Part shown: positions 30,001 through 40,538 of the stretch, one piece after another | Numbering within the stretch: position 1 is the stretch's first letter | How the letters are laid out: every line of letters starts with the position of its first letter | Assembly: GCF_902859705.1 (NCBI RefSeq) | Contig: NZ_CADIJO010000001.1 | Span: 248,001-312,000 of the forward strand | Origin: Achromobacter deleyi | GTDB lineage: Bacteria > Pseudomonadota > Gammaproteobacteria > Burkholderiales > Burkholderiaceae_B | DNA length: 64,000 bases | Reading direction: 5' to 3' | Translations under genes and position numbers: made by a program | The notes under the pieces: model-generated | What the model was told of the DNA's origin: nothing | What the model saw: only the letters and a program-made list of their open reading frames with translations | Databases searched by the model: none

Positions 30001-30594
30001 GAACTGAACACCTCGCGCGAGCGCAAGGGGTTCCTGGATGCCCAGCACCAGGACCTGATGACCGCCATCGAGACCCTCGAAGACGCCATCCGCAAGATCG
30101 ACCGCGAAACCCGCGAGCTGCTGCAAGAGACCTTCAACGTGGTCAACGGCCACTTTGGCGAACTCTTCCCCAAGCTGTTCGGCGGAGGCGAGGCCAAGCT
30201 CACCATGACCGGCGAGGAAATCCTCGATGCGGGCGTGCAGGTGATGGCGCAGCCCCCGGGCAAGCGCAACAGCACCATCCACCTGTTGTCCGGCGGCGAA
30301 AAGGCCCTGACCGCGACCGCGCTGGTGTTCGCGCTGTTCAAACTGAACCCCGCGCCGTTCTGCCTGCTGGACGAAGTGGACGCGCCGCTGGACGACGCCA
30401 ACACCGAACGCTACGCCAACCTGGTCGCCAACATGAGCGAGCAGACCCAGTTCCTGTTCATCTCGCACAACAAGATCGCGATGCAGATGGCCAAGCAACT
30501 GATCGGCGTCACCATGCAAGAGCAGGGGGTTTCGCGTATCGTTGCGGTAGATATAGATTCGGCCGTCCAGATGATGGCCTCCGAAGCGGCATAA
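27061..30594 (+). CDS. smc: Chromosome condensation ATPase SMC
   Basis: 1177-residue SMC protein that compacts and aligns chromosome arms as a homodimer with ScpA/ScpB (genes not in the window). The GTG start gives the conserved N-terminus MRLTQLKLAGFKSFVDPT. Walker A is GPNGCGKSN (residues 31-39, K37). Long Glu/Arg/Gln-rich coiled coils run from about 165-505 and 660-1010 around a hinge domain (about 510-650). The ABC signature LSGGEKALTA and Walker B FCLLDEVDAPLDDANTERY are near the C-terminus. zipA and ligA follow in the same direction. Confidence 0.97.
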   Translation: MRLTQLKLAGFKSFVDPTVIPVPSQLVGVVGPNGCGKSNIIDAVRWVLGEAKASELRGESMQDVIFNGSGNRKPAARASVEMVFDNSEGRAAGQWSTYAEIAVRRVLTRDGASSYFVNNQQVRRRDIHDIFLGTGLGARGYAIIGQGMINRLIEARPEELRVFLEEAAGVSRYKERRRETENRLSDTRENLTRVEDILRELNSQLEKLEAQAEVATRYRELQADGEKKQHALWFLKETGAREERAKKTQEMAQAQNELEAAIAGLRAGEAALESRRQAHYAASDAVHAAQGALYEANAQVSRLEAEIRHVVDSRNRLQARRDQLQQQIAEWTTQREHCTEQIAQAEEDLAAGAARTEEARATAEDAQAALPAVEQRVREAASGRDEMRAALARVEQNLALVAQTQRDADRQMQTLEQRRERLQQELRELHSPDPVRLEQLAGDRVAGEDQLEEAQEELATLEGRVPEADAERSRAQAAAQTDAQNLARLEARLSALVKLQEDVQKQGALEPWLAKHELAGLARLWQKLHVEPGWETALEAALRERMASLEVRNLDWARAFSDDAPPARLAFYQLPPAAPAPAAPAGMTSLASLLRITDPDLRTLLNEWLGGIYTATDLTQALALRASLPAGSACVVKAGHLVDAHSVRFYAPDSEQAGLLARQQEIENLQREIKAQQLITDQARAAVARAEVAWQQVSQAIAPARQRVAEVTRRVHDIQLEHSRLQQQAEQSGERASRLRQDLEEISVHEEDLRATREEAEARFETLDEELAEHQSKFADAEMDGETLAAQAEAARTRLRELERAAQEAEFAERGIQVRITDLQRNQQLAADQSQRASVELEQLQADLVDLDASASQAGLQDALELRAEREDALSRARQEMENLSALLRGADEDRMQQERTLEPRRARITELQLQEQAARLAEEQFTEQLNAREVDREALAQDLANQPDEWRRANWLQSEVTRISRQIESLGSVNLAALDELNTSRERKGFLDAQHQDLMTAIETLEDAIRKIDRETRELLQETFNVVNGHFGELFPKLFGGGEAKLTMTGEEILDAGVQVMAQPPGKRNSTIHLLSGGEKALTATALVFALFKLNPAPFCLLDEVDAPLDDANTERYANLVANMSEQTQFLFISHNKIAMQMAKQLIGVTMQEQGVSRIVAVDIDSAVQMMASEAA

Positions 30595-30639
30595 ACCAAT
30601 ATTCAGAATGGCGCCGGCTTCATGGCGCGGGATTTACAC

Positions 30640-33818
<3,179 letters not shown>

Positions 33819-33863
33819 GCGTCACACGACGTACCGCCGGGAATAAATAGCCAATAGCCCGCA

Positions 33864-33899
33864 TAAAAAAAACTGCCCGCAGATGCGGGCAGTTTTTTT
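33864..33899. terminator. Bidirectional terminator between ligA and the parvulin gene
   Basis: 8-bp perfect stem CTGCCCGC/GCGGGCAG (33873-33880 with 33885-33892), four-base loop, eight A before and seven T after. Confidence 0.92.
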
Positions 33900-33914
33900 G
33901 GGAAAGCGGCAGGC

Positions 33915-34691
33915 TTACTGAATCTTGGCCTTTTCGCGCAGTTCCTTCTGGTAGTCGGCCAGGGTTTGCTGGCGCAGCATTTCTTCCAGTTGCGGACGGA
34001 CCTGATCCAGCGGCGGGAATTCGACCGGACGGGTGTCGTCGACCATGATGATGTGCCAGCCGAATTGGGTCTGGACCGGCTTGTCGACCAGTTGGCCCTT
34101 CTTGAGCTGGGTCACGGCTTGCGCGAACGGCTGGACGTAGTTGGTCGGGGGAGCCCAACCCAGATCGCCACCCTTTTCGGCGCTGCCGGGGTCTTTCGAG
34201 TTCTTCTTGGCCAGGTCGTCGAACTTGCCCTTGTTGCTCTTCAACTGGGCCAGCAGGTCGTTGGCGGTCTTTTCGTCTTCGACCAGGATGTGACGGACCT
34301 TGTATTCCATCTTGCCGGCCTGTTCTTTCTTGATCTTGTCGTATTCGGCCGTGACCTTGGCATCCGACACCGGGTGCTTGGCCAGGTAGTCGGCCATCAG
34401 GGCGCGAACCAGGATGCCTTGGCGGGCCAGTTCGATTTCGGTCTGGACGTCGGCCTGCTTGGCGATGCCGGTGGATTCAGCGGCTTGCACGAAGACCTGG
34501 CGGTTGATCATTTCCTGCTTGACCTGTTCGCGCAGCTGGGGCGAATCGGTCGCGCCTTGGCTGACCAGCAGCTTGACGAATTGATCCAGGCTCTTTTGCG
34601 GAATGGCCTTGCCATTGACGGTAGCCACGTTCTGAGCAAAAGCAGGCACAGCGATGACGCAGGCGGCTGCCAGCATGACGATGCGTTTCAT
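33915..34691 (-). CDS. Periplasmic parvulin-type peptidyl-prolyl isomerase (Par27-like)
   Basis: 258-residue exported chaperone/isomerase. The signal peptide is MKRIVMLAAACVIAVPAFA, cleaved before QNV. An N-terminal helical SurA/PrsA-like part (about 25-125) precedes the parvulin domain (about 130-225) with YKVRHILVEDEKTANDLLAQL, GGDLGW and TQFGWHIIMVDD; a short C-terminal helix ends the protein. Size and layout match Bordetella Par27, a periplasmic parvulin described in B. pertussis. It is the last gene of the msrB-yciB-bolA cluster, 17 bases after bolA. Confidence 0.92.
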   Translation of the reverse strand: MKRIVMLAAACVIAVPAFAQNVATVNGKAIPQKSLDQFVKLLVSQGATDSPQLREQVKQEMINRQVFVQAAESTGIAKQADVQTEIELARQGILVRALMADYLAKHPVSDAKVTAEYDKIKKEQAGKMEYKVRHILVEDEKTANDLLAQLKSNKGKFDDLAKKNSKDPGSAEKGGDLGWAPPTNYVQPFAQAVTQLKKGQLVDKPVQTQFGWHIIMVDDTRPVEFPPLDQVRPQLEEMLRQQTLADYQKELREKAKIQ

Positions 34692-34708
34692 GAATATCCT
34701 TTTACTAA

Positions 34709-34978
34709 CTATTTGGGAGCCTGGGCGTCTAGCGCAAGCGCATGAATCGGATAGGGGATCAAATCTTGCAAATGATGATACACCAGCCGATGCCGCGCCA
34801 CGGCGGAGAGCCCCGCAAAACAGGACGCTACGATGTGCACACGGTAATGGCCGGCGCCGTTTTTACTGCCTTCGTGGCCGGCATGCAAATGGGAGTCGTC
34901 CTGGATGTCCAGGGAAATCGGTTCCAGGACGGCAAGGCGCTCCCGGATCAGGGTCATGCGATCGGTGGTTTCTGACAT
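34709..34978 (-). CDS. bolA: BolA family protein
   Basis: 89-residue BolA-fold protein; family members work with monothiol glutaredoxins in Fe-S cluster handling. Motifs are LEPISLDIQDDSHLHAGHEG with the conserved histidines, and HRLVYHHLQDLIPYPIHALAL. Start 34978 (MSETTDRMTLI) gives the usual family length; an upstream in-frame ATG at 35017 would add 13 poorly conserved residues. It lies 84 bases after yciB and just before the parvulin gene on the minus strand. Confidence 0.92.
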   Translation of the reverse strand: MSETTDRMTLIRERLAVLEPISLDIQDDSHLHAGHEGSKNGAGHYRVHIVASCFAGLSAVARHRLVYHHLQDLIPYPIHALALDAQAPK

Positions 34979-35062
34979 GGCGTCAATCGTAAAGTTCCGG
35001 CGCGCCGGGCGCGCCATGGAGGAAGGGCGGCGGGCCGGGCAACGGGGCCCGGCCGGACGGCC

Positions 35063-35641
35063 TCAGGGCTTGGGCGGCGTGCTGGAGCCCGGCGCGGCGT
35101 TGTCGTCGGTCTGGATGTGCTTGCCCAGCCAGAGCGACTGGCCGATGACGAAGACGATCATCAGGCCCATCAGGCCGAAGGCCTTGAAGCTGACCCACTG
35201 CGATTCGGTGAAGTGCCCCGAAAACGCCACATACAGGTTGATGGCGCCCGCCACCAGGAAAAAGCCGGCCCACACCAGGTTGAGCTTTTCCCAGGCGGCA
35301 TCCGGCAGCTGGATCTGCTTTTCCATCAGGCGGCGGATCAGGTTGCGGCCGAACAGCAGGCGGGCAAAGACCAAGGCGCCGCCGAACAGCCAATACAGCA
35401 CCGTGGGCTTCCATTTGATGAAGACGTCGCTGTGAAGCCAGATGGTGGCGCCGCCGAACACCAGGATGACCGTGAGGTTGATCCAGTGCATGGCTTCGGT
35501 GGCGCGGCCGGTGGCCTTGAGCCAGACGATCTGCAGCACCGCTGCCGCCATGGCTACGCCGGTCGCGATGAAGATGTCCGTGAACCGGTAGGCCAGGAAA
35601 AACAGGAACAGCGGAAAGAGGTCGAACAGGAACTTCTTCAT
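35063..35641 (-). CDS. yciB: Inner membrane septation protein YciB/IspZ
   Basis: 192-residue inner-membrane protein with five hydrophobic helices. Characteristic stretches are MKKFLFDLFPLFLFFLAYRF, the helix around VAMAAAVLQIVWL, FIKWKPTVLYWLFGG and WEKLNLVWAGFFLVAGAINLYVA. Family members affect septation and envelope synthesis; the exact activity is not known. The ATG is immediately next to the msrB stop (35642), so translation is probably coupled. Confidence 0.95.
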   Translation of the reverse strand: MKKFLFDLFPLFLFFLAYRFTDIFIATGVAMAAAVLQIVWLKATGRATEAMHWINLTVILVFGGATIWLHSDVFIKWKPTVLYWLFGGALVFARLLFGRNLIRRLMEKQIQLPDAAWEKLNLVWAGFFLVAGAINLYVAFSGHFTESQWVSFKAFGLMGLMIVFVIGQSLWLGKHIQTDDNAAPGSSTPPKP

Positions 35642-36040
<399 letters not shown>

Positions 36041-36060
36041 ATCAGCTCTTGGAGTCCCGA

Positions 36061-36084
36061 TGCCCGAAATGGTTCGGGCATAAT
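36061..36084. promoter_or_regulatory. Palindromic operator-like site and -10 between msrB and bioM
   Basis: TGCCCGAA-N4-TTCGGGCA (36061-36068 with 36073-36080) is a perfect 8-bp-arm palindrome. It runs directly into CATAAT (36079-36084), a five-of-six -10 for bioM, whose ATG lies at 36093. It does not look like a BirA or BioR site. Confidence 0.5.
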
Positions 36085-36092
36085 CCCGCCCC

Positions 36093-36770
36093 ATGTTAAT
36101 CGAGTTTGACCAGGCGATTGTATCGACGCCCCAGGCGGACGTGTTGCGCGGGGTGAGCCTTCGGCTTGCCGGCCGCCGGGTCGGCATCGTCGGTCCGAAC
36201 GGCGCCGGCAAGAGCACGCTGGCACGGCTGGTCAACGGCCTGGTGCTGCCCACCTCGGGCAGCGTGCGGGTCGGCGGGCTGGACACCCGGCAGGACCTGA
36301 AGGCCGTGCGCCGGCAGGTCGGTTTCGTGTTCCAGAACCCCGAAAACCAGATTGTCTTTCCCATCGTGCGCGAAGACCTGGCGTTCGGCCTGAAACACCT
36401 GGAACCCGACCGCGGCCAGCGCGAAACCCGTATCGAGGCCCAACTGGCCGCCCTGGGCGTGGCGCACCTGGCGGACCGCACCAGCCACACCCTGTCGGGC
36501 GGCGAGCGCCAACTGGTGGCCCTGGCGGCCGTGTTGGTCATGCGGCCGGCGCTGGTGGTGTTCGACGAACCCACCACCCAGCTGGACCTGCGCAACCGCA
36601 ACCGGGTGCGCGACGCCATTGCCGCCTTGCCGCAGGACGCCATCGTGGTCAGCCACGACCTGGACCTGCTGGAAGACTTCGAGCGCGTGGTGGTCGTGCA
36701 GGACGGCGCCATTGCCGCCGACGACACCCCCGCGGCGGCGCTGCGCTGGTACCGGAACCACTGCGCGTGA
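36093..36770 (+). CDS. bioM: Biotin ECF transporter ATPase BioM
   Basis: 225-residue ABC ATPase that powers biotin uptake together with BioN and BioY. Walker A is GPNGAGKS with K40. Q-loop [13 protein letters not shown] is typical of energy-coupling-factor ATPases. Signature [16 protein letters not shown], Walker [13 protein letters not shown] and the switch SHD follow. The start is near a predicted -10, leaving a very short leader. bioN starts inside its stop (GTGA overlap). Confidence 0.95.
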   Translation: MLIEFDQAIVSTPQADVLRGVSLRLAGRRVGIVGPNGAGKSTLARLVNGLVLPTSGSVRVGGLDTRQDLKAVRRQVGFVFQNPENQIVFPIVREDLAFGLKHLEPDRGQRETRIEAQLAALGVAHLADRTSHTLSGGERQLVALAAVLVMRPALVVFDEPTTQLDLRNRNRVRDAIAALPQDAIVVSHDLDLLEDFERVVVVQDGAIAADDTPAAALRWYRNHCA

Positions 36771-37363
36771 TCGAACCTTTATATATACCGGGCGACTCGC
36801 CGCTGCACCGGCTGCCCGCATGGCTCAAGCTGCTGGCGCTGGCCGCGGCGGGGGCGGGCCTGTTCTTGCTGCGCGATCCGCGCGGGCTGGCGCTGGCCTG
36901 CCTGGTGGCGGCGCTGCTGTTGCGCCTGGCCGGGGCTACCGTGGCGGGCGTCTGGCGCCAGGTGCGCGGGCTGGTCTGGGTGCTGCTGGCCGTGGCCTTG
37001 TTCACGGGCTTTTTCCAGGGCTGGCAGGAGGCGCTGGCGGTGGTGCTGCGCATTGCAGCGATGGTGGGCCTGGCCCTGGCCGTCACGCTGTCGACCCGTA
37101 CGTCGGACCTGATCGCCGTGTGCGAGCGTGTGCTGATGCCGCTGCAGCGCATCGGGCTGGTCGATGCCGGCAAGGTCGCGTTGGCGCTGGCCCTGGCCTT
37201 GCGCTTCGTGCCCGAGATATGGCGCAATTTCCATGAAATCCGCGAGGCGCAGGCGGCGCGCGGGCTGGGCGCCAACCCGGTCGCGCTGATCGTGCCCCTG
37301 GTGGTGCTGACCCTGAAGCGGGCCCAGGAAGTGGCCGAAGCCATCGACGCCCGCAGTCTCTGA
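36767..37363 (+). CDS. bioN: Biotin ECF transporter transmembrane protein BioN
   Basis: 198-residue T-component of the biotin ECF transporter, with about five hydrophobic helices. [17 protein letters not shown] is the usual CbiQ/BioN N-terminus. The coupling-helix motifs contact the ATPase: [23 protein letters not shown] carries the Ala-Arg-Gly type signature. It begins with GTG overlapping the bioM stop. bioY follows after 29 bases. Confidence 0.93.
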   Translation: MIEPLYIPGDSPLHRLPAWLKLLALAAAGAGLFLLRDPRGLALACLVAALLLRLAGATVAGVWRQVRGLVWVLLAVALFTGFFQGWQEALAVVLRIAAMVGLALAVTLSTRTSDLIAVCERVLMPLQRIGLVDAGKVALALALALRFVPEIWRNFHEIREAQAARGLGANPVALIVPLVVLTLKRAQEVAEAIDARSL

Positions 37364-37392
37364 ACTTCCGTCTTGATAGAAAAGGCACTGCC

Positions 37393-37950
37393 ATGAAATC
37401 CAACAATACTGTGCTGGTGGCCCTGTTCGCCGCGCTGATCGTCGTGATGAGCCTGATCCCGCCGGTGCCGCTGCCGGGCATTCCCGTGCCGATCACCTTG
37501 CAGACCCTGGGGGCCATGCTGGCCGGCGCGATGCTGGGGCCGGGCCGCGGCGCCCTGGCCTGCCTCTTGTATCTGGTGCTGGCGGCCATCGGACTGCCGG
37601 TGCTGCCGGGCGGGCGGGGCGGCATGGGCGCGTTCTTCGGGCCCACGGGCGGCTTCCTGGTCGGCCTGGTGGCAGGCGCCTGGGTCACCGGCTTGCTGGC
37701 GCGCCGCCTGGCGGGTCGGGCCGAACGCTTCTGGCCGGCCTTGGCCGGCTATGCCGTCGCCTGCGTCGTGGGCGGCATCGTGGTGGTCTATGCGTTCGGT
37801 GTGCCGTGGCTGGCGACGGTCACCAAGATGGGGTTGGCCAAGGCCGCGATGGCCGTGGCGGTGTTCATACCCGGCGACCTGATCAAGGCGGCGCTGGCCG
37901 CATGGGTCGCAGCAAGGGTCGAGCGGGTGTGGCCGATGCTGGGGCGTTGA
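37393..37950 (+). CDS. bioY: Biotin transporter substrate-binding subunit BioY
   Basis: 185-residue S-component that binds biotin in the membrane, six hydrophobic helices. Family signatures are VPITLQTLGAMLAGAMLGPGRGALA and GRGGMGAFFGPTGGFLVG. AAAAGG seven bases before the ATG is the ribosome site. bioM-bioN-bioY are consecutive, giving a dedicated tripartite transporter rather than a BioY that depends on a shared module. Confidence 0.95.
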   Translation: MKSNNTVLVALFAALIVVMSLIPPVPLPGIPVPITLQTLGAMLAGAMLGPGRGALACLLYLVLAAIGLPVLPGGRGGMGAFFGPTGGFLVGLVAGAWVTGLLARRLAGRAERFWPALAGYAVACVVGGIVVVYAFGVPWLATVTKMGLAKAAMAVAVFIPGDLIKAALAAWVAARVERVWPMLGR

Positions 37951-38198
37951 ACGCCGCGTCGGGGTGCGCCGCACAAGGGAATCCCCCAACTGACGCCCGC
38001 GGGGCTTTCAAGTACAAGTTCGCCATTAACGAATGCGTTTGCTGAACTAGGTTTCCGTAGCACATCAGGGATTTACCGTAGTTGCGCGAAGTCATTTGAT
38101 ACTCTTTTAACCCTATAATATTTTTTTCTGTATAACTTTAACTAGGCTCGCTTCCGCCTCGACCGGGGCAACAAAAGAGCCACCACAGGAGACAAAAC
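37951..38198. promoter_or_regulatory. Intergenic region with -10 of the first liv operon
   Basis: 248 bases without a gene. A perfect TATAAT at 38114-38119 sits in an AT-rich block; no good -35 at 16-18 bases was found (TTGATA at 38096 is too close). A second hexamer TATAAC lies at 38131. ACAGGAG at about 38185 is the ribosome site for the binding protein gene. Confidence 0.45.
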
Positions 38199-39362
38199 AT
38201 GCGCAAGCACTTCGGCTTGTCCGCGGCCGCCGCCGCCGTTGCCCTGACCCTGCCGCTGCTGGCCAGCGCCCAGGTCAAGGTGGGTGTCACGGTGTCCAGC
38301 ACCGGCCCCGCCGCCTCGCTGGGTATCCCCGAGCGCAACACCGTGGCGCTGCTGCCCAAGGAAGTGGCCGGCCAGAAGATCGAATGGATCGTCCTGGACG
38401 ACGCGACCGACACGACGCAAGCCGTCAAGAACTCGCGCAAACTGGCTTCCGACGACAAGGTCGACGTGCTGATCGGCACCTCGGTCACGCCGGGCTCGCT
38501 GGCCATGGTGGACGTGGCCGCCGAAGCCAAGGTGCCGATGATCAGCGTGGCCGCCAGCGCCAAGATCGTCGAACCCGTGGACGACAAGCGCCGCTGGGTC
38601 TTCAAGACCCCGCAGAACGACGCCCTGATGGCCGGCGCACTGGCTGACGCGATGTCCAAGTCCAAGGTCAAGACGCTGGGCTTCATCGGCTTTGCCGACG
38701 CCTACGGCGACGGCTGGCTGGACGTGATGCAAAAGGCCGCCAAGGCCAAGGGCATTGAAATCGTCGCCATCGAAAAATACAGCCGCACCGACACCAGCGT
38801 GACGGGCCAGGTGCTCAAGCTGGTCGGCGCCAAGCCCGACGCCATCCTGATCGCCGGCGCCGGCACCCCGTCGGCCCTGCCGCAAAAGGAACTGAAGGCC
38901 CGCAACTACGGCGGCACCATCTACCAGACCCACGGCGCCGCCAACAACGACGTGCTGCGCGTCTGCGGCAAGGATTGCGACGGCATGTACCTGCCGGCCG
39001 GCCCGCTGCTGGTCGCGGCCCAGCTGCCTGACAGCAACCCGGTCAAGAAGTCGGCCCTGGCCTACGTCGAAACCTACGAAAAGGCCAACGGCGCCGGTTC
39101 GACCAACACCTTCGGCGGCCATATGTGGGATGCCGGCCAACTGGTCGTGGCGGCCTTGCCCGTCGCCCTGAAGTCCGGCGCCAAGCCGGGCACGCCGGAG
39201 TTCCGCGCCGCCATGCGCGACGCCCTGGAAAACGTCAAGGACCTGGCCGCCTCGCAAGGCGTGTTCAACATGTCGCCCACCGACCACGCCGGCTTTGACG
39301 AGCGTTCGCGCGTCATCGTCAAGGTCGAAGGCGGCAAGTGGGTCTACCAACCCGGCCTGTAA
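38199..39362 (+). CDS. Branched-chain amino acid-type ABC transporter substrate-binding protein
   Basis: 387-residue periplasmic binding protein of the Leu/Ile/Val family (periplasmic binding fold type I). The signal peptide MRKHFGLSAAAAAVALTLPLLASA ends before QVKVG. VGVTVSSTGPAASLGIPERN is the family start; VLIGTSVTPGSLAMVDVAAEAKVPMIS and FIGFADAYGDGW are further conserved parts. It heads an operon with permeases and ATPases. The true ligand may be an amino acid or an aromatic acid; sequence alone does not decide. Hairpins follow the gene. Confidence 0.92.
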   Translation: MRKHFGLSAAAAAVALTLPLLASAQVKVGVTVSSTGPAASLGIPERNTVALLPKEVAGQKIEWIVLDDATDTTQAVKNSRKLASDDKVDVLIGTSVTPGSLAMVDVAAEAKVPMISVAASAKIVEPVDDKRRWVFKTPQNDALMAGALADAMSKSKVKTLGFIGFADAYGDGWLDVMQKAAKAKGIEIVAIEKYSRTDTSVTGQVLKLVGAKPDAILIAGAGTPSALPQKELKARNYGGTIYQTHGAANNDVLRVCGKDCDGMYLPAGPLLVAAQLPDSNPVKKSALAYVETYEKANGAGSTNTFGGHMWDAGQLVVAALPVALKSGAKPGTPEFRAAMRDALENVKDLAASQGVFNMSPTDHAGFDERSRVIVKVEGGKWVYQPGL

Positions 39363-39367
39363 TCCCC

Positions 39368-39440
39368 GCGGATTGCCTATCCACGGGCATCCGCCTGGAT
39401 GTCCGAGCAATGCTTCGCACCGGCCTCTCCGGCCGGTGCG
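39368..39440 (+). other. Two tandem hairpins after the first liv binding-protein gene
   Basis: Stem GCGGA-TGCC/GGCA-TCCGC (39368-39394, one bulge) is followed by a 10-bp perfect stem CGCACCGGCC/GGCCGGTGCG (39416-39425 with 39431-39440). There is no T-tract, so they are likely mRNA-stabilising structures that keep binding-protein levels above the permeases. Confidence 0.55.
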
Positions 39441-39495
39441 TCGTATCAAGTGTCCCGGGCGCGGCCGGAGCACCAAGAACTAAATAGGTTGTTAG

Positions 39496-40533
39496 ATGGA
39501 TTCCTCAATTGCGCTGATCCTGCTGCAAGACGGTGTCGTCAACGGCGCCATCTATGCCCTCCTGGGCATGGCTCTGGTGCTGGTATTCGCCGTTACGCGC
39601 GTCATTTTCATTCCCCAGGGCGAGTTCGTGGCGTTCGGCGCCCTGACCCTGGCGATGCTGGTGGACGGCAAGGTGCCCGGCACCGCCTATCTGCTGCCGC
39701 TGCTGGGCGTGGTCTGCCTGGTGCTTGAACTGCTGCGCGCGCTGCGCACCCGCAACGCGGCCGGATTGGTCCGCGCGGTGCTGACCTGTGTCGTCCTGCC
39801 GCTTGCGCTGCTGTGGCTGACCGTCACCTATACCGCCCCCGGCAATTCGCTGTGGCTGAACATGCTGCTGACGCTGCTGCTCGTCATTCCGATGGGCCCG
39901 ATGGTCTACCGCATCGTCTACCAGCCGCTGGCCGAAGCCACGGTCCTGGTGCTGCTGATCGTGTCCGTCGCGGTGCACTTCGCGCTGACCGGCCTGGCGC
40001 TGGTGTTCTTCGGCGCCGAAGGCTGGCGCACGCCGGCGTTCGTGAGCGGCCAGGTCGACCTGGGCTTCATGACGTGGTCGGCGCAAAGCCTGTTCGTGGT
40101 CGCGACCTGCGCGCTCTTGATCATTGCGCTGTGGCTGTTCTTCGGCAAGACGCTGTACGGCCGCGCGCTGCGCGCCACGGCGGTCAACCGCCGCGGCGCC
40201 CGCCTGGTGGGCATCAGCACCACCATGTCCGGCAGCCTGACGTTCACGCTGGCGGTGGCCATCGGCGCCATGTCCGGCATGCTGATCGCGCCCATCACCA
40301 CCGTCTACTACGACACGGGCTTCCTGATCGGCCTGAAGGGCTTTGTCGGCGCCATCATCGGCGGCCTGGCCAGCTACCCCGTGGCGGCCGCCGGCTCGCT
40401 GCTGGTGGGCGTGCTGGAATCGTTCTCGTCCTTCTGGGCCAGCGCCTACAAGGAAGTGATCGTCTTCACCTTGATTATCCCGGTTCTGGTCTGGCGTTCG
40501 TTCAGCACCCATCACGTGGACGAAGAGGAATAA
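39496..40533 (+). CDS. livH: Branched-chain amino acid-type ABC permease LivH
   Basis: 345-residue inner-membrane permease. LLQDGVVNGAIYALLGMALVLVFAVTRVIFIPQGEFVAFGA is the LivH start. The coupling segment GRALRATAVNRRGARLVGI and IAPITTVYYDTGFLIGLKGFVGAIIGGL are conserved. It is about 50 residues longer than the second LivH of this window because of an inserted stretch (about residues 77-125) with one or two extra hydrophobic segments. The LivM-LivG fusion follows 5 bases later. Confidence 0.92.
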   Translation: MDSSIALILLQDGVVNGAIYALLGMALVLVFAVTRVIFIPQGEFVAFGALTLAMLVDGKVPGTAYLLPLLGVVCLVLELLRALRTRNAAGLVRAVLTCVVLPLALLWLTVTYTAPGNSLWLNMLLTLLLVIPMGPMVYRIVYQPLAEATVLVLLIVSVAVHFALTGLALVFFGAEGWRTPAFVSGQVDLGFMTWSAQSLFVVATCALLIIALWLFFGKTLYGRALRATAVNRRGARLVGISTTMSGSLTFTLAVAIGAMSGMLIAPITTVYYDTGFLIGLKGFVGAIIGGLASYPVAAAGSLLVGVLESFSSFWASAYKEVIVFTLIIPVLVWRSFSTHHVDEEE

Positions 40534-40538
40534 ACGTC

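Noticed and set aside
27076-30519. Minus-strand open frame opposite smc
   Set aside because: Leu/Gln/Gly-rich shadow of a coiled-coil gene with high third-position GC; no ribosome site or motif.
36041-36727. Upstream extension of the msrB frame
   Set aside because: It would lie opposite bioM, is Ser/Arg/Thr-rich, and the family start at 36040 is clear.
39813-40538. Upstream extension of the LivM-LivG frame
   Set aside because: It lies inside livH in another frame and reads as Arg/Gly-rich nonsense; the fusion starts at 40539.
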